Origin: Nocardioides sp. LHD-245
Lineage (GTDB): Bacteria > Actinomycetota > Actinomycetes > Propionibacteriales > Nocardioidaceae
Length of the DNA stretch: 64,000 nucleotides
Direction of reading: 5' to 3'
Assembly (NCBI RefSeq): GCF_030929495.1
Contig: NZ_JAVFWN010000013.1
Coordinates: 62,001 to 126,000 of the forward strand
The notes under the pieces were generated by a model. The model made no database searches, was not told the DNA's origin, and saw only the letters and a program-made list of their open reading frames with translations. Both the position numbers and the translations under genes were made by a program. Shown piece after piece: positions 33,538-42,245 of this stretch; position 1 is the stretch's first letter; each line of letters opens with the position of its first letter.

Positions 33538-35271
33538 ATGGGACCGCGAACCCTCACCAGACTGCTCGTCGCCCTCAGCCTCGCCGTGACGGGGCTGTCC
33601 TCCTGGCCGCGCCCGGCCGGTGCCGACGAGCCGGCGCCACCCGCGCGGGTGGCCGTCGACCAGCGGTTCACCACCTCCGACGGCGTCGAGCTGCAGACGA
33701 CCCTGACCAGCGTCGGACCGGTGACGGCCAAGCCCACGGTGGTGGAGTTCTCGCCGTACGGCGACGACAGCCAGACGCTCGAGGTGACGCCGGACTACAA
33801 CTTCCTCCTGGTCCAGATCCGCGGCACCGGCGACAGCGACGGGTCCTTCGACGCTCTCGGTCCCCGGAGCCAGCGCGACGTGGTCGAGGTGCTGCAGTGG
33901 GCGTGCACGCAGCCGTTCAGCGACGGTGACCTGGCCGTCAACGGCTTCTCCGCCAGTGCGATCGTGCTCTACAACTCCTGGCACCAGCGGCTGCCGTGTG
34001 TGAAGGCGGCGATCCTGCGCTCGGGCACCCACGAGCTCTACCGCGACCTGCTCGTGCCCGGCGGCATCCTCAACCTCGTCCCCGGTGCCGGTGTGATCGG
34101 CATGATCGGTGCCCCCGCCCTGCTCCAAGGGGTCGACCGGCTGCGGCGCGACCCGGCGCCCTCTCTCGGCGTGGTCGGCGGGCTGTTCGCCAGCGGCCTC
34201 GGCGTCCTGGCCCATCCCAGCCTCGACTCCTGGTGGGCCGAGCGCGGCTGGCGCGGCGACGCCAACGACATCCCGGTGCTCATGCTCAACGGCTTCTACG
34301 ACGTCGAGTCGCGTGGTGTGTTCCAGGCCTTCCAGGCGCTGCGCGACGACGGGGCCCACCTGGTCATGGAGGGCGGCCACGACGGTACGCCGGCCGGCAC
34401 CGACGGCGGCGTCGGCGAGGCGCGGGCCTGGCTCGACCACTACCTGCGCGGTGTCGACAACGACATCGAGAGCCGGCCCGCGGTCCGGCTGCTGCTCGCC
34501 CACGGCGACCGGGCGGCGTACCTCGACGGCCAGTACACGGTCCGGGAGGCCGCCGACTGGCCGGTCCCGGGCACCACTTGGACCGAACTCGCACTCGGTG
34601 GGGGCAAGCGGCTGACGACGGAGCCCCCGGCCGCCGCGCGGAAGGAGTCCTACCTGACCCTGCCGACCCTGCCGACCATGTCCGACGTCCCGACCTGGTC
34701 GCTGCTGGAGGCCGGGGGCGCGAAGGCCCTCACCGGGGCGCTGCCCTTCCTCGGCCGTACGAACGCGGTGGCCGTCGAGAAGCTGACCGGCCTGACCTAC
34801 ACGACCGACGCGCTGTCCGCCGACGTGGCGCTGGCGGGTCCGCTCGCCCTCGACCTGCCGCTGGCGACCACGACGCCGGGCTCGGGGATCTGGGCGATCC
34901 TCTCCGACGTCGCCCCCGACGGCTCCTCGCACCCGTTGACGGTCGGCCGGCTGTCGACGAGCTATCCGGACCTCGTCCCGGGCCGGTCCCTGACCGACGC
35001 CGGCGGCGCGGTGGTGCAGCCCTACGGCGACTACGGCACCGTGGACCGGGCCACGGTGGGGAAGATCCGGCGCTACCAGGTCGAGCTGTGGCCGGTCGGC
35101 AACGTCTTCCGGGCCGGCCACCGGCTGCGGATCCAGATCGTCGGGACGTCCCTGTTCTCGCCGCTGTCGCTGCCCGCCCTCCACACGATCCGGGTCGGCG
35201 GCCCCGACGGCGCCCGGCTGCGGGTCCCGGTGTTGCCCGGCAGCGACCTGACCGCCGCCCTCGGCGGCTGA
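33538..35271 (+). CDS. Secreted CocE/NonD-family (X-Pro dipeptidyl-peptidase S15) hydrolase
   Basis: 577 residues from ATG 33538. Signal peptide 1-29 (LTRLLVALSLAVTGLSSWPRPAGA). The S15/CocE catalytic domain follows, with VEFSPYGDD, FLLVQIRGTGDSDG (a family hallmark) and VVEVLQWACTQPFSDGDLAVNGFSASA; the nucleophile is Ser about 138, Asp about 255 in LNGFYDVES and His about 281 in EGGHDGT. The C-terminal 220 residues form the PepX_C jelly roll (IWAILSDVAPDGSSHPLTVGRLS, RAGHRLRIQIVGTSLF). It probably cleaves esters or amides outside the cell. The GxSYxG motif is changed to GFSASA. Confidence 0.85.
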   Translation: MGPRTLTRLLVALSLAVTGLSSWPRPAGADEPAPPARVAVDQRFTTSDGVELQTTLTSVGPVTAKPTVVEFSPYGDDSQTLEVTPDYNFLLVQIRGTGDSDGSFDALGPRSQRDVVEVLQWACTQPFSDGDLAVNGFSASAIVLYNSWHQRLPCVKAAILRSGTHELYRDLLVPGGILNLVPGAGVIGMIGAPALLQGVDRLRRDPAPSLGVVGGLFASGLGVLAHPSLDSWWAERGWRGDANDIPVLMLNGFYDVESRGVFQAFQALRDDGAHLVMEGGHDGTPAGTDGGVGEARAWLDHYLRGVDNDIESRPAVRLLLAHGDRAAYLDGQYTVREAADWPVPGTTWTELALGGGKRLTTEPPAAARKESYLTLPTLPTMSDVPTWSLLEAGGAKALTGALPFLGRTNAVAVEKLTGLTYTTDALSADVALAGPLALDLPLATTTPGSGIWAILSDVAPDGSSHPLTVGRLSTSYPDLVPGRSLTDAGGAVVQPYGDYGTVDRATVGKIRRYQVELWPVGNVFRAGHRLRIQIVGTSLFSPLSLPALHTIRVGGPDGARLRVPVLPGSDLTAALGG

Positions 35272-35303
35272 GCGTCGCAGCGCCGTTCCGGTCGCCGTCG
35301 GCC

Positions 35304-35831
35304 TCACCGCTCGATCCGCAGCACCACCGAGTCCACCCGCGGCGGCGGCCGGAACGCGGCGCGCGGCACGGATCGCTCGACCCGGAGCCGGTAGCGGCGG
35401 GCGTGCCGGGCACGGGGCGGCGCCGCGGCGAGCCGCCGGGCGGTCGCGGACTGCAGCACGAGATCGGCCGACAGCAGTCGGTCGGTGCCGAGCAGCAGGC
35501 GGACCAGGGGCGTGGACTGGGAGTACGGCGGGCTGGCGACGACCCGGAACGGCCGGGAGGGCAGACGCAGGTCGCGCAGGTCGCCCTGGACCACGCGCAC
35601 CCCGCGCTCGGCGTACCGCTCCCGGAGGGCGGCGGCCCGGCCCGGATGCAGCTCGACGGCGATGACCCGGGCGCCGGTGTCGACCAGCGGTCCGGTCAGG
35701 GCACCGTGCCCGGCGCCGACGTCGAGGACCAGGTCGCCCGCGGCGACGGGGCTGTCGGCGACGAGACGCCGCGCCCAGTCAGGCCGGAGTGGGTGCCATC
35801 CCCAGTCCCGTCGCGTCCGCTGCCCGGACAC
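35304..35831 (-). CDS. Erm-like 23S rRNA adenine-N6 methyltransferase
   Basis: 175 residues, short for the family (about 240-260) because the C-terminal helical domain is largely missing. The opening RRDWGWHPLRPDWARRLV and motif I LVLDVGAGHGALTGPLVDTGARVIAVELHPGRAAALRERY match actinobacterial Erm proteins, which methylate A2058 and confer macrolide-lincosamide-streptogramin resistance. Motif IV reads ASPPYS where Erm proteins usually have Asn-x-Pro-Phe/Tyr, so the Asn that holds the adenine amino group is Ser. Short mycobacterial Erm proteins also lack the C-terminal domain. Activity and resistance are plausible but unproven. The GTG at 35831 gives no clear ribosome-binding site. Confidence 0.75.
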   Translation of the reverse strand: MSGQRTRRDWGWHPLRPDWARRLVADSPVAAGDLVLDVGAGHGALTGPLVDTGARVIAVELHPGRAAALRERYAERGVRVVQGDLRDLRLPSRPFRVVASPPYSQSTPLVRLLLGTDRLLSADLVLQSATARRLAAAPPRARHARRYRLRVERSVPRAAFRPPPRVDSVVLRIER

Positions 35832-35930
35832 GACGCACCATGACGAAGACGTAGCTCATGGACCGGACCCTACGGACCGTCGCGTGGTGCCGCATCTCCT
35901 CCTCCGGCGACCCGGCCGCCGGAAAAGAAC

Positions 35931-35959
35931 TTGTGAGTGAGTACTCACTCATTTATGGT
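35931..35959 (+). promoter_or_regulatory. TetR promoter with perfect 18-bp operator between -35 and -10
   Basis: TTGTGA (35931-35936) and TATGGT (35954-35959) are 17 nt apart. The perfect palindrome TGAGTGAGTACTCACTCA (35934-35951) fills the spacer. TATGGT ends 7 nt before ATG 35967, making a leaderless start. A repressor on this site would block the polymerase directly, so the regulator and the exporter genes coupled to it are probably autoregulated. Confidence 0.7.
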
Positions 35960-35966
35960 GTCCGGC

Positions 35967-36554
35967 ATGCCACCCCGCGCCGCACCGCTGTCGCCCGACG
36001 ACCGCCGGGAGATGCTCATCCGGGCGACCCGGCCGCTGCTCTACGAGCACGGCCGGCGGGTGACCACGCGGCTGATCGCCGAGACAGCCGGCGTCGCGGA
36101 GGGCACGATCTTCCGGGTCTTCGACTCCAAGGACGACCTGATCGACACGACCATCGCCCGGTGCTTCGAGCCGGGTGCCGTGCTGCGTCGGCTGGACGAG
36201 ATCGACCTGGCGCTGCCACTGCGCGAGCGGATGATAGCGATGACCGCGGTCCTCCAGCAGCGGTTCCTGGCGATCTTCGGCCTGATGAGGTCCATGGGCT
36301 TCGTCGGCCCACCGGACCATCTCGCCGAGCGGCCCGAGATCAAGGAGGGCCTCGCGGAGGTGCAGGACCGGCTCTACCTGCTCATCGCCCCCGACCTCGA
36401 CCGCTTCGACCGTGGTCCGGACCGGGTGCTCCACGTCTGGCGGCTGCTGACCTTCGCCGCGTCCCACGAGGAGATCGCCGACGGTGACCTGCTCACCCCC
36501 GTCGAGATCGTCGACACCGTCCTGAACGGCGTTCTGAGAAAGGACCCGCACTGA
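35967..36554 (+). CDS. TetR-family repressor of the ABC exporter
   Basis: 195 residues from ATG 35967, chosen because the promoter places the transcript start there; ATG 35955 would add four residues. N-terminal HTH: ALLYEHGRR-like region, here TRPLLYEHGRRVTTRLIAETAGVAEGTIFRVFDSKDDLIDTTI, with the FRVF(Y/F)xSKxxL ending of TetR. The C-terminal ligand domain is helical (LPLRERMIAMTAVLQQRFLAIFGLM). Its stop overlaps the first ABC start by one base (TGATG, 36552-36556), so it heads the exporter operon. It probably binds the palindrome at 35934-35951 and is released by the drug exported. Confidence 0.92.
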   Translation: MPPRAAPLSPDDRREMLIRATRPLLYEHGRRVTTRLIAETAGVAEGTIFRVFDSKDDLIDTTIARCFEPGAVLRRLDEIDLALPLRERMIAMTAVLQQRFLAIFGLMRSMGFVGPPDHLAERPEIKEGLAEVQDRLYLLIAPDLDRFDRGPDRVLHVWRLLTFAASHEEIADGDLLTPVEIVDTVLNGVLRKDPH

Positions 36555-38293
36555 TGCTCGCCCCGCTCCTGCGCGACTACCTGCGCCCCTACAAGGGCTG
36601 GCTGGCCGCCATCGTCGTGCTGCAGTTCACCGGCACCGCCGCCATGCTCTACCTGCCCAGCCTCAACGCCGACATCATCGACAAGGGCGTCGCCCGCGGC
36701 GACACCGGCTACGTCGTGAAGGTCGGCGGCGTCATGCTCGTCATCGCCCTGGTCCAGGCCGCCTGCTCGATGGCGTCGGCCTGGTTCGGCGGTCAGACCG
36801 CGATGGCGTTCGGACGCGACCTGCGCAAGGCGCTGTTCGGCCGGATCGGCAGCTTCTCGGCCCGCGAGGTCTCCACCTTCGGCGCCCCGTCGCTGATCAC
36901 CCGCGCCACCAACGACGTCCAGCAGGTGCAGATGCTGGCGATGATGACGTGCCTGATGGCGGTGACCATCCCGATCATGATGGTCGGCGGCGTGATCATG
37001 GCGATGCGCGAGGACCTCGGCCTGTCCTGGCTGGTCGTCGCCGTCGTCCCCGTGCTCTTCGTCTGCATCGGCCTCGTCGTGTCCCGCATGGTGCCCGCCT
37101 TCCGGCAGGTCCAGGAGCGGCTCGACGACGTCAACCGGGTGATGCGCGAGCAGATCTCCGGCATCCGGGTGGTGCGCGCGTTCGTCCGCGAGCCCCAGGA
37201 GGTGCAGCGCTTCGAGCGGGCCAACGACGACCTGACCGAGGTCTCGTTGCGCGCCGGTCGCTGGATGGCGGTCATGTTCCCGCTCGTGATGGCCGTGTCC
37301 AACGCCGCGAGCGTCGGCGTGATCTGGTTCGGCGGCCATCGGGTCGACGGCGGTCAGATGGAGGTCGGTGCGCTGACCGCCTTCCTGTCCTACCTGATGC
37401 AGATCCTGATGTCGGTGATGATGGGCACCTTCATGCTGATGATGATCCCGCGGGCCTCGGTCAGCGCGGACCGGATCGGCGAGGTGCTCGGCACCAGCAC
37501 CAGCGTCGTCCCGCCGGCACGCCCGGTCACCGAGGTCGCCGTCGCCGGCCATCTCGACGTCGAAGGGGTCGGCCTCACCTATCCCGGTGCCGAGGCGCCG
37601 GTGCTGCGCGACGTCACCTTCTCCGCCAGGCCGGGCCAGACGGTCGCCGTCATCGGCTCGACCGGCGCCGGCAAGACCACGCTGGTCAACCTGGTGCCGC
37701 GACTGCTCGACGCGACCGAGGGCGTGGTCCGGGTCGACGGCGTCGACGTGCGCGACCTGGAGCCCGAGCTGCTCTGGTCGCGGATCGGGCTGGTGCCCCA
37801 GCGGGCCTTCCTGTTCTCCGGCACGATCGCGTCCAACCTGCGCTACGGCCGCCCCGAGGCCACCGACGACGAGCTGTGGGCGGCGCTCGAGATCGCGCAG
37901 GGCGCCGACTTCGTCCGCGCGATGCCCGAGCAGCTCGACACCTCCGTCGCCCAGGGCGGTACGACGGTCTCCGGCGGTCAGCGACAGCGCCTCGCCATCG
38001 CCCGGGCGCTCGTCCGGCGACCGGAGATCTTCCTGTTCGACGACGCCTTCTCGGCGCTGGACGTCGCGACCGACGCGCGGCTGCGGGCGGCCCTCAAGCC
38101 GGTCACCCGCGACGCGACGGTCCTCATCGTCGCGCAGCGGATCGCGACCATCCGCGACGCCGACGTGATCCTCGTGCTCGAGGACGGCGAGGTCGTCGGC
38201 CAGGGCACCCACGACGACCTGATGCGGGACAACCCGACGTACCAGGAGATCGCCGCCTCGCAAGGCATCAAGGGAGAGGGGGTGTTCGCATGA
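36554..38293 (+). CDS. ABC exporter half-transporter, degenerate-site subunit
   Basis: 579 residues: six membrane helices (1-310), then the nucleotide-binding domain. Walker A is GSTGAGKTT (about 370) and the signature VSGGQRQR is intact, but Walker B reads FLFDDAFSALD with Asp for the catalytic Glu, and the switch His is Gln in LIVAQRIATI. These are the changes of the inactive site in heterodimeric exporters such as LmrCD, BmrCD and TM287/288. Its stop overlaps the partner's start by ATGA (38290-38293). Confidence 0.93.
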   Translation: MLAPLLRDYLRPYKGWLAAIVVLQFTGTAAMLYLPSLNADIIDKGVARGDTGYVVKVGGVMLVIALVQAACSMASAWFGGQTAMAFGRDLRKALFGRIGSFSAREVSTFGAPSLITRATNDVQQVQMLAMMTCLMAVTIPIMMVGGVIMAMREDLGLSWLVVAVVPVLFVCIGLVVSRMVPAFRQVQERLDDVNRVMREQISGIRVVRAFVREPQEVQRFERANDDLTEVSLRAGRWMAVMFPLVMAVSNAASVGVIWFGGHRVDGGQMEVGALTAFLSYLMQILMSVMMGTFMLMMIPRASVSADRIGEVLGTSTSVVPPARPVTEVAVAGHLDVEGVGLTYPGAEAPVLRDVTFSARPGQTVAVIGSTGAGKTTLVNLVPRLLDATEGVVRVDGVDVRDLEPELLWSRIGLVPQRAFLFSGTIASNLRYGRPEATDDELWAALEIAQGADFVRAMPEQLDTSVAQGGTTVSGGQRQRLAIARALVRRPEIFLFDDAFSALDVATDARLRAALKPVTRDATVLIVAQRIATIRDADVILVLEDGEVVGQGTHDDLMRDNPTYQEIAASQGIKGEGVFA

Positions 38294-40287
38294 GCGACGC
38301 CAAGAAGGCCGGCGGCACCATGAAGCAGACCGAGCGGATCGTCCAGCAGGGCGGGCCCGGGCGCGGTCCGATGGGCGGCATGGTCGGCCAGAAGGCCGAC
38401 GACTTCGGCAGCTCCGCCCGGCGGCTGATCGCGCGGCTGCGGCCGGCGCGGGGCCGCGCGGTCGCGGTCCTCCTGCTCGGCATCGGCAGCGTCGCGTCCG
38501 TCGTGGTCGGACCCTGGCTGCTCGGCCGGGCGACCGACGAGGTGTTCAACGGCTTCATCGGCGGACGGCTCCCCGAGGGCAGCACCAAGGCCGACGCCGT
38601 CGCGAACGCCGAGGCCGCGGGTGACGGCGGCTTCGCCGACTTCCTGCGCGGTCTCGACATCGTCCCCGGTCAGGGCGTCGACTTCGACAAGGTCGGCCAC
38701 ATCCTGCTGATCACCCTGCTCGTCTACCTCGGCGGGCAGGTGCTCGGCTGGCTGCAGGGCTATCTGGTCAACGACATCGTCCAGGCGACGGTGCGGCAGA
38801 TGCGCACCGATGTCGAGGAGAAGGTCCACCGGCTGCCGCTGGCGTACTTCGACAAGCAGCCGCGCGGTGAGCTGCTCAGCCGGGTCACCAACGACATCGA
38901 CAACGTGGCCCAGAACCTCCAGCAGACGATGAGCCAGCTGCTCACCTCGCTGCTGATGGTCGTCGGCGTGCTCGGTGCGATGTTCTGGGTCTCCCCGCTG
39001 CTCGCGGTCATCTCGCTGGTGTCGGTGCCGATCGCCATGTTCGCCACGAGCCGGATCATGAAGCGCTCGCAGTCCCAGTTCATCAACCAGTGGCGACAGA
39101 CCGGCCGGCTCAACGCGCAGGTGGAGGAGTCCATCTCCGGGCACGCCCTGGTCACGGTGTTCGGCCGGCGCCAGGCGGTCGAGGAGGAGTTCGACGCCGC
39201 CAACGAGGAGCTCTACCAGTCGTCGTACCGCGCCCAGTTCATCAGCGGCCTCGTGATGCCGATGATGATGCTGATCGGCAACCTCAACTATGTCGTCGTC
39301 GCCGTGGTCGGCGGCCTGCGGGTCGCGTCCGGATCGCTCTCCCTCGGTGAGGTGCAGGCGTTCATCCAGTACTCGCGGACCTTCACCCAGCCGATCACCC
39401 AGATCGCGTCGATGGCCAACCTGCTGCAGTCCGGCGTGGCCTCGGCCGAGCGGGTCTTCGAGCTGCTCGACGCCGAGGAGGAGGTCGATCCGGTGGAGGT
39501 CCGCCCGGCCGGGCGGCAAGCGACGTATGCGACACGCTCGGCCGTGGTGAACGGCGAGGTGCAGTTCTCGGACGTGTCGTTCTCCTACGACGCCGACGAG
39601 CCGCTGATCGAGGACCTCTCGCTGGTCGCCCACCCGGGCCAGATGGTCGCGATCGTCGGCCCGACCGGCGCCGGGAAGACGACGCTGGTCAACCTGATCA
39701 TGAGGTTCTACGAGCTCGACCGGGGCCGGATCCTGCTCGACGGGACCGACATCGCGACGATGAGCCGCGCCGACCTGCGCAGCCGGATCGGCATGGTGCT
39801 CCAGGACACCTGGCTGTTCGAGGGCACGATCCGCGACAACATCGCCTACGGACGCCCCGACGCGACGGAGGAGGAGATCCGCGAGGCCGCGCGGGCGACG
39901 TACGTCGACCGGTTCGTGCACTCGTTGCCCGAGGGCTACGACACGTTGGTCGACGACGAGGGGTCCAACCTGTCGGCCGGCGAGCGGCAGCTGATCACCA
40001 TCGCCCGGGCGTTCTTGGCCCAGCCGGCGCTGCTGATCCTCGACGAGGCCACCTCGTCGGTCGACACCCGCACCGAGCTGCTGCTGCAGCAGGCGATGGC
40101 GGCGCTGCGCACCGACCGGACGTCCTTCGTGATCGCGCACCGGCTCTCCACGATCCGCGACGCCGACCTGATTTTGGTGATGGAGCACGGCCGGATCGTC
40201 GAGCAGGGCTCCCACGCCGAGCTGCTCGGGCGGGACGGCGCGTTCGCCCGGCTGCACGCCGCGCAGTTCGCCGCGGCCGCCGTGTGA
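38290..40287 (+). CDS. ABC exporter half-transporter, catalytic subunit
   Basis: 665 residues with a Gly/Met-rich cytoplasmic N-terminus (about 1-45) and an insertion of about 45 residues in the first external loop (FNGFIGGRLPEGSTKADAV and following). The nucleotide-binding domain has Walker A GPTGAGKTT, canonical Walker B LLILDEATSSVD and switch His VIAHRLST, while its signature is altered to LSAGERQL. That alteration belongs to the degenerate site formed with the partner's Asp and Gln. Together they form a heterodimer with one competent ATP site, probably a multidrug or lipid exporter. Confidence 0.93.
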   Translation: MSDAKKAGGTMKQTERIVQQGGPGRGPMGGMVGQKADDFGSSARRLIARLRPARGRAVAVLLLGIGSVASVVVGPWLLGRATDEVFNGFIGGRLPEGSTKADAVANAEAAGDGGFADFLRGLDIVPGQGVDFDKVGHILLITLLVYLGGQVLGWLQGYLVNDIVQATVRQMRTDVEEKVHRLPLAYFDKQPRGELLSRVTNDIDNVAQNLQQTMSQLLTSLLMVVGVLGAMFWVSPLLAVISLVSVPIAMFATSRIMKRSQSQFINQWRQTGRLNAQVEESISGHALVTVFGRRQAVEEEFDAANEELYQSSYRAQFISGLVMPMMMLIGNLNYVVVAVVGGLRVASGSLSLGEVQAFIQYSRTFTQPITQIASMANLLQSGVASAERVFELLDAEEEVDPVEVRPAGRQATYATRSAVVNGEVQFSDVSFSYDADEPLIEDLSLVAHPGQMVAIVGPTGAGKTTLVNLIMRFYELDRGRILLDGTDIATMSRADLRSRIGMVLQDTWLFEGTIRDNIAYGRPDATEEEIREAARATYVDRFVHSLPEGYDTLVDDEGSNLSAGERQLITIARAFLAQPALLILDEATSSVDTRTELLLQQAMAALRTDRTSFVIAHRLSTIRDADLILVMEHGRIVEQGSHAELLGRDGAFARLHAAQFAAAAV

Positions 40288-40316
40288 GGCGGGTGTGATC
40301 GGGCAGGTGTGCCTCC

Positions 40317-41465
40317 ATGACACTCGTCAGGCGGCTCGTTCTCGTGGTGCTGGGCGTCGTCCACCTCGGGGGGTGCGGCCCCGTCGGGTCCGGCGGTGAC
40401 CCGGTGTTCGATCCCGGTCTCCCGGGCGCCGACGTGGTGCCGGTGGCCGGGCCGGCGTACGTCGAGCAGGTCCTCATCGGCCGGCAGCACACCCTCGTCC
40501 ACACTCCCGCGCACACCACCCGGCTGGCGGGTGCCGCCGAGGTGGCCTGGCGGGCGGACGGCCGGGCGGTCGTGGTCGACGGGTTCGACGCCTTCGTGCT
40601 GGACCCGGACACCGGGGCCCCGGTGTCCGGCCGGGTGCCCGTCGGCGAGTTCGGCCTCACCCCGGAGGCGCTGACCACGACCCGGACCGAGCATCCGGCC
40701 CGGGTCCTCGTGTACGACGCCGCGCTGGGCGACGTCCGCAGGATCGACGTTCCCGCGGCGGAGGCCGAGAGCGACCAGATCGGCGGCCTCGATGCGGAGT
40801 TCCACCTGCACGGCCGGCCCTACACGCTGGGCGGGGTGACCTTCGTCGAGTGGGGCGTCAACAGCGAGGACGACACGTTGACCGATCACGGCCTGTTCCG
40901 GATCGAGGGGGACCAGGTCACCCAGGCGCTGCGCAACGAGCCCCTGGTGCGACTCTGGGCCAGCCTCGACGGCTCCGCGCTGCTGGCGATCATGCAGGAC
41001 AACGGCGAGGACGAGGACTGCGGCGGCTGCTCGGTCGAGCAGAAGGTCGTCGAGCTCGACCCGGCCACCGGCGAGATCGCCGCCGACTACGGCACGCCGC
41101 CGGGCTACTCCCGGAGCTGGCGGATCAGCGCACTGGACAAGGTCGGCGGGCGGGTGGTGGTCCAGTTCGTCGTCCGGAGCGGGGAGAGCGGCGGCAGCTA
41201 CCAGACCTGGACGTACGACGGCTCCTGGCACCGGCTGGTCGCGGCAGGAGACACCCGGACCCGCTTCCAGGTCGGCGGAGCGATGGCCTGGGCCGGCGAC
41301 ACCGGGGAGCCGAACCGGCCCTTCGACCTGTCCTGGACGCCGTCCGCCGGCAGTGTCCAGGTGATCCGTGAGCGCAGCACCCCGTGCCCGACCGACCGGA
41401 CCGACTGGACGGCCTGCCCGACCGTGTCGCTGCCGGGATCGTTGCTGCCGCTCGACATCGCCTAG
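40317..41465 (+). CDS. Putative lipoprotein, unknown function
   Basis: 382 residues. The signal RRLVLVVLGVVHLGGC ends in a lipobox (LGGC at about 18-21). The mature part looks like an all-beta repeat protein, perhaps a propeller (VEQVLIGRQHTLVHTPAHTTRLAGAAEVAWRADGRAVVVDGFDAFVLDPDTGAPVSG, then VVELDPATGEIAADYGTPPG). CGGC at about 237-240 and PCPTDRTDWTACP near the end suggest disulfides. It follows the exporter by 29 nt and may be on the same transcript, but no functional link is known. Confidence 0.65.
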   Translation: MTLVRRLVLVVLGVVHLGGCGPVGSGGDPVFDPGLPGADVVPVAGPAYVEQVLIGRQHTLVHTPAHTTRLAGAAEVAWRADGRAVVVDGFDAFVLDPDTGAPVSGRVPVGEFGLTPEALTTTRTEHPARVLVYDAALGDVRRIDVPAAEAESDQIGGLDAEFHLHGRPYTLGGVTFVEWGVNSEDDTLTDHGLFRIEGDQVTQALRNEPLVRLWASLDGSALLAIMQDNGEDEDCGGCSVEQKVVELDPATGEIAADYGTPPGYSRSWRISALDKVGGRVVVQFVVRSGESGGSYQTWTYDGSWHRLVAAGDTRTRFQVGGAMAWAGDTGEPNRPFDLSWTPSAGSVQVIRERSTPCPTDRTDWTACPTVSLPGSLLPLDIA

Positions 41466-41493
41466 CACCCGCCGGTCGTCCGGCCCGGTCCGG

Positions 41494-42153
41494 TCAGCAG
41501 TCGAACTGGAAGTACGCCGGCTCGCCGCCGGTCACCGCGATGGCGGCGATCGGTGTCGCGGCGGTGACCTCGTCGGGCGGGGCGTCGAGCAGGAAGCCGA
41601 GGTAGGGGAGCCCGTCCTCCTCGCCCGGCGGGTACACCGACGCCTGGTCGTAGCCGTCATCGACCGGCTCGGTGAGGCCGGGGAACGCCGCCGCGAGCTC
41701 GGCGTACGTCGAGCCGACCTGGAGGTCGCCGTGCGCCGTCACCGGTCCGGACGCGGTCACCCAGAGCTGGGTGATGGTCGCGTCCTCGTCGGTCAGCGCC
41801 CGCAGCCCCGCGCCGTCGGGGTCGTCCTTCCAGTGGATCAGCTCGCTCTCGCAGATCGCCGCGCCGTCGGCGAACAAGCCGGTCGCCTCCCACTCCGCCC
41901 GGGTCATCCCGACCCGGGCGTCGCCGATCGCGCCCGGCCGGATGACGAGCGCCGGCAGGTCGGTGGCCGGTGCCGGCGGGGTCGGCTGCTCGGACGCGGG
42001 GGCCGCGGTGGCCGGCGTCGACGATCCCGGGGCGGACGGCGCGGCCGGGGCGCTCCTGTCGGGCTCGTCGGAGCCGCAGCCCGCGAGCGCGGTGAGGCCG
42101 AGGGTGAGCAGCAGGGCGAGGGTCGAGGTACGCCGGGTGAGCGGGCTCGTCAT
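41494..42153 (-). CDS. Putative lipoprotein, unknown function
   Basis: 219 residues. Signal peptide with lipobox ALAGC at about 22-26, then a Pro/Ala/Ser/Thr linker (about 30-63). The remaining domain shows IGDARVGMTRAEWEATGLF, a start reminiscent of short beta-lactamase-inhibitor-like or SmpA-like modules in which RVGMTRAEV opens the fold, and later LQVGSTYAELAAAFPGLTEP, a second copy of the same turn. Two such half-repeats with paired Cys (ICESE and FQFDC) suggest a small disulfide-bonded binding domain. The ligand is unknown. It converges on the other lipoprotein gene 28 nt away. Confidence 0.65.
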   Translation of the reverse strand: MTSPLTRRTSTLALLLTLGLTALAGCGSDEPDRSAPAAPSAPGSSTPATAAPASEQPTPPAPATDLPALVIRPGAIGDARVGMTRAEWEATGLFADGAAICESELIHWKDDPDGAGLRALTDEDATITQLWVTASGPVTAHGDLQVGSTYAELAAAFPGLTEPVDDGYDQASVYPPGEEDGLPYLGFLLDAPPDEVTAATPIAAIAVTGGEPAYFQFDC

Positions 42154-42245
42154 GCTCTGCGCCTACCCGGTTCGCGACGCACCAACCGAATTTGTCGCCG
42201 ATGCGGTCCCGCGGGGACGAAATCGGTCGTTGCGTGGCGGCACCG

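Noticed and set aside
42183-42233. Third copy of the 63-nt palindrome
   Set aside because: GACGAAAT and GGTCGTT recur, but the arms need gaps to pair, the length is 51 nt, and CGTCGTACCGGAC ends are absent. It is at best a decayed relative.
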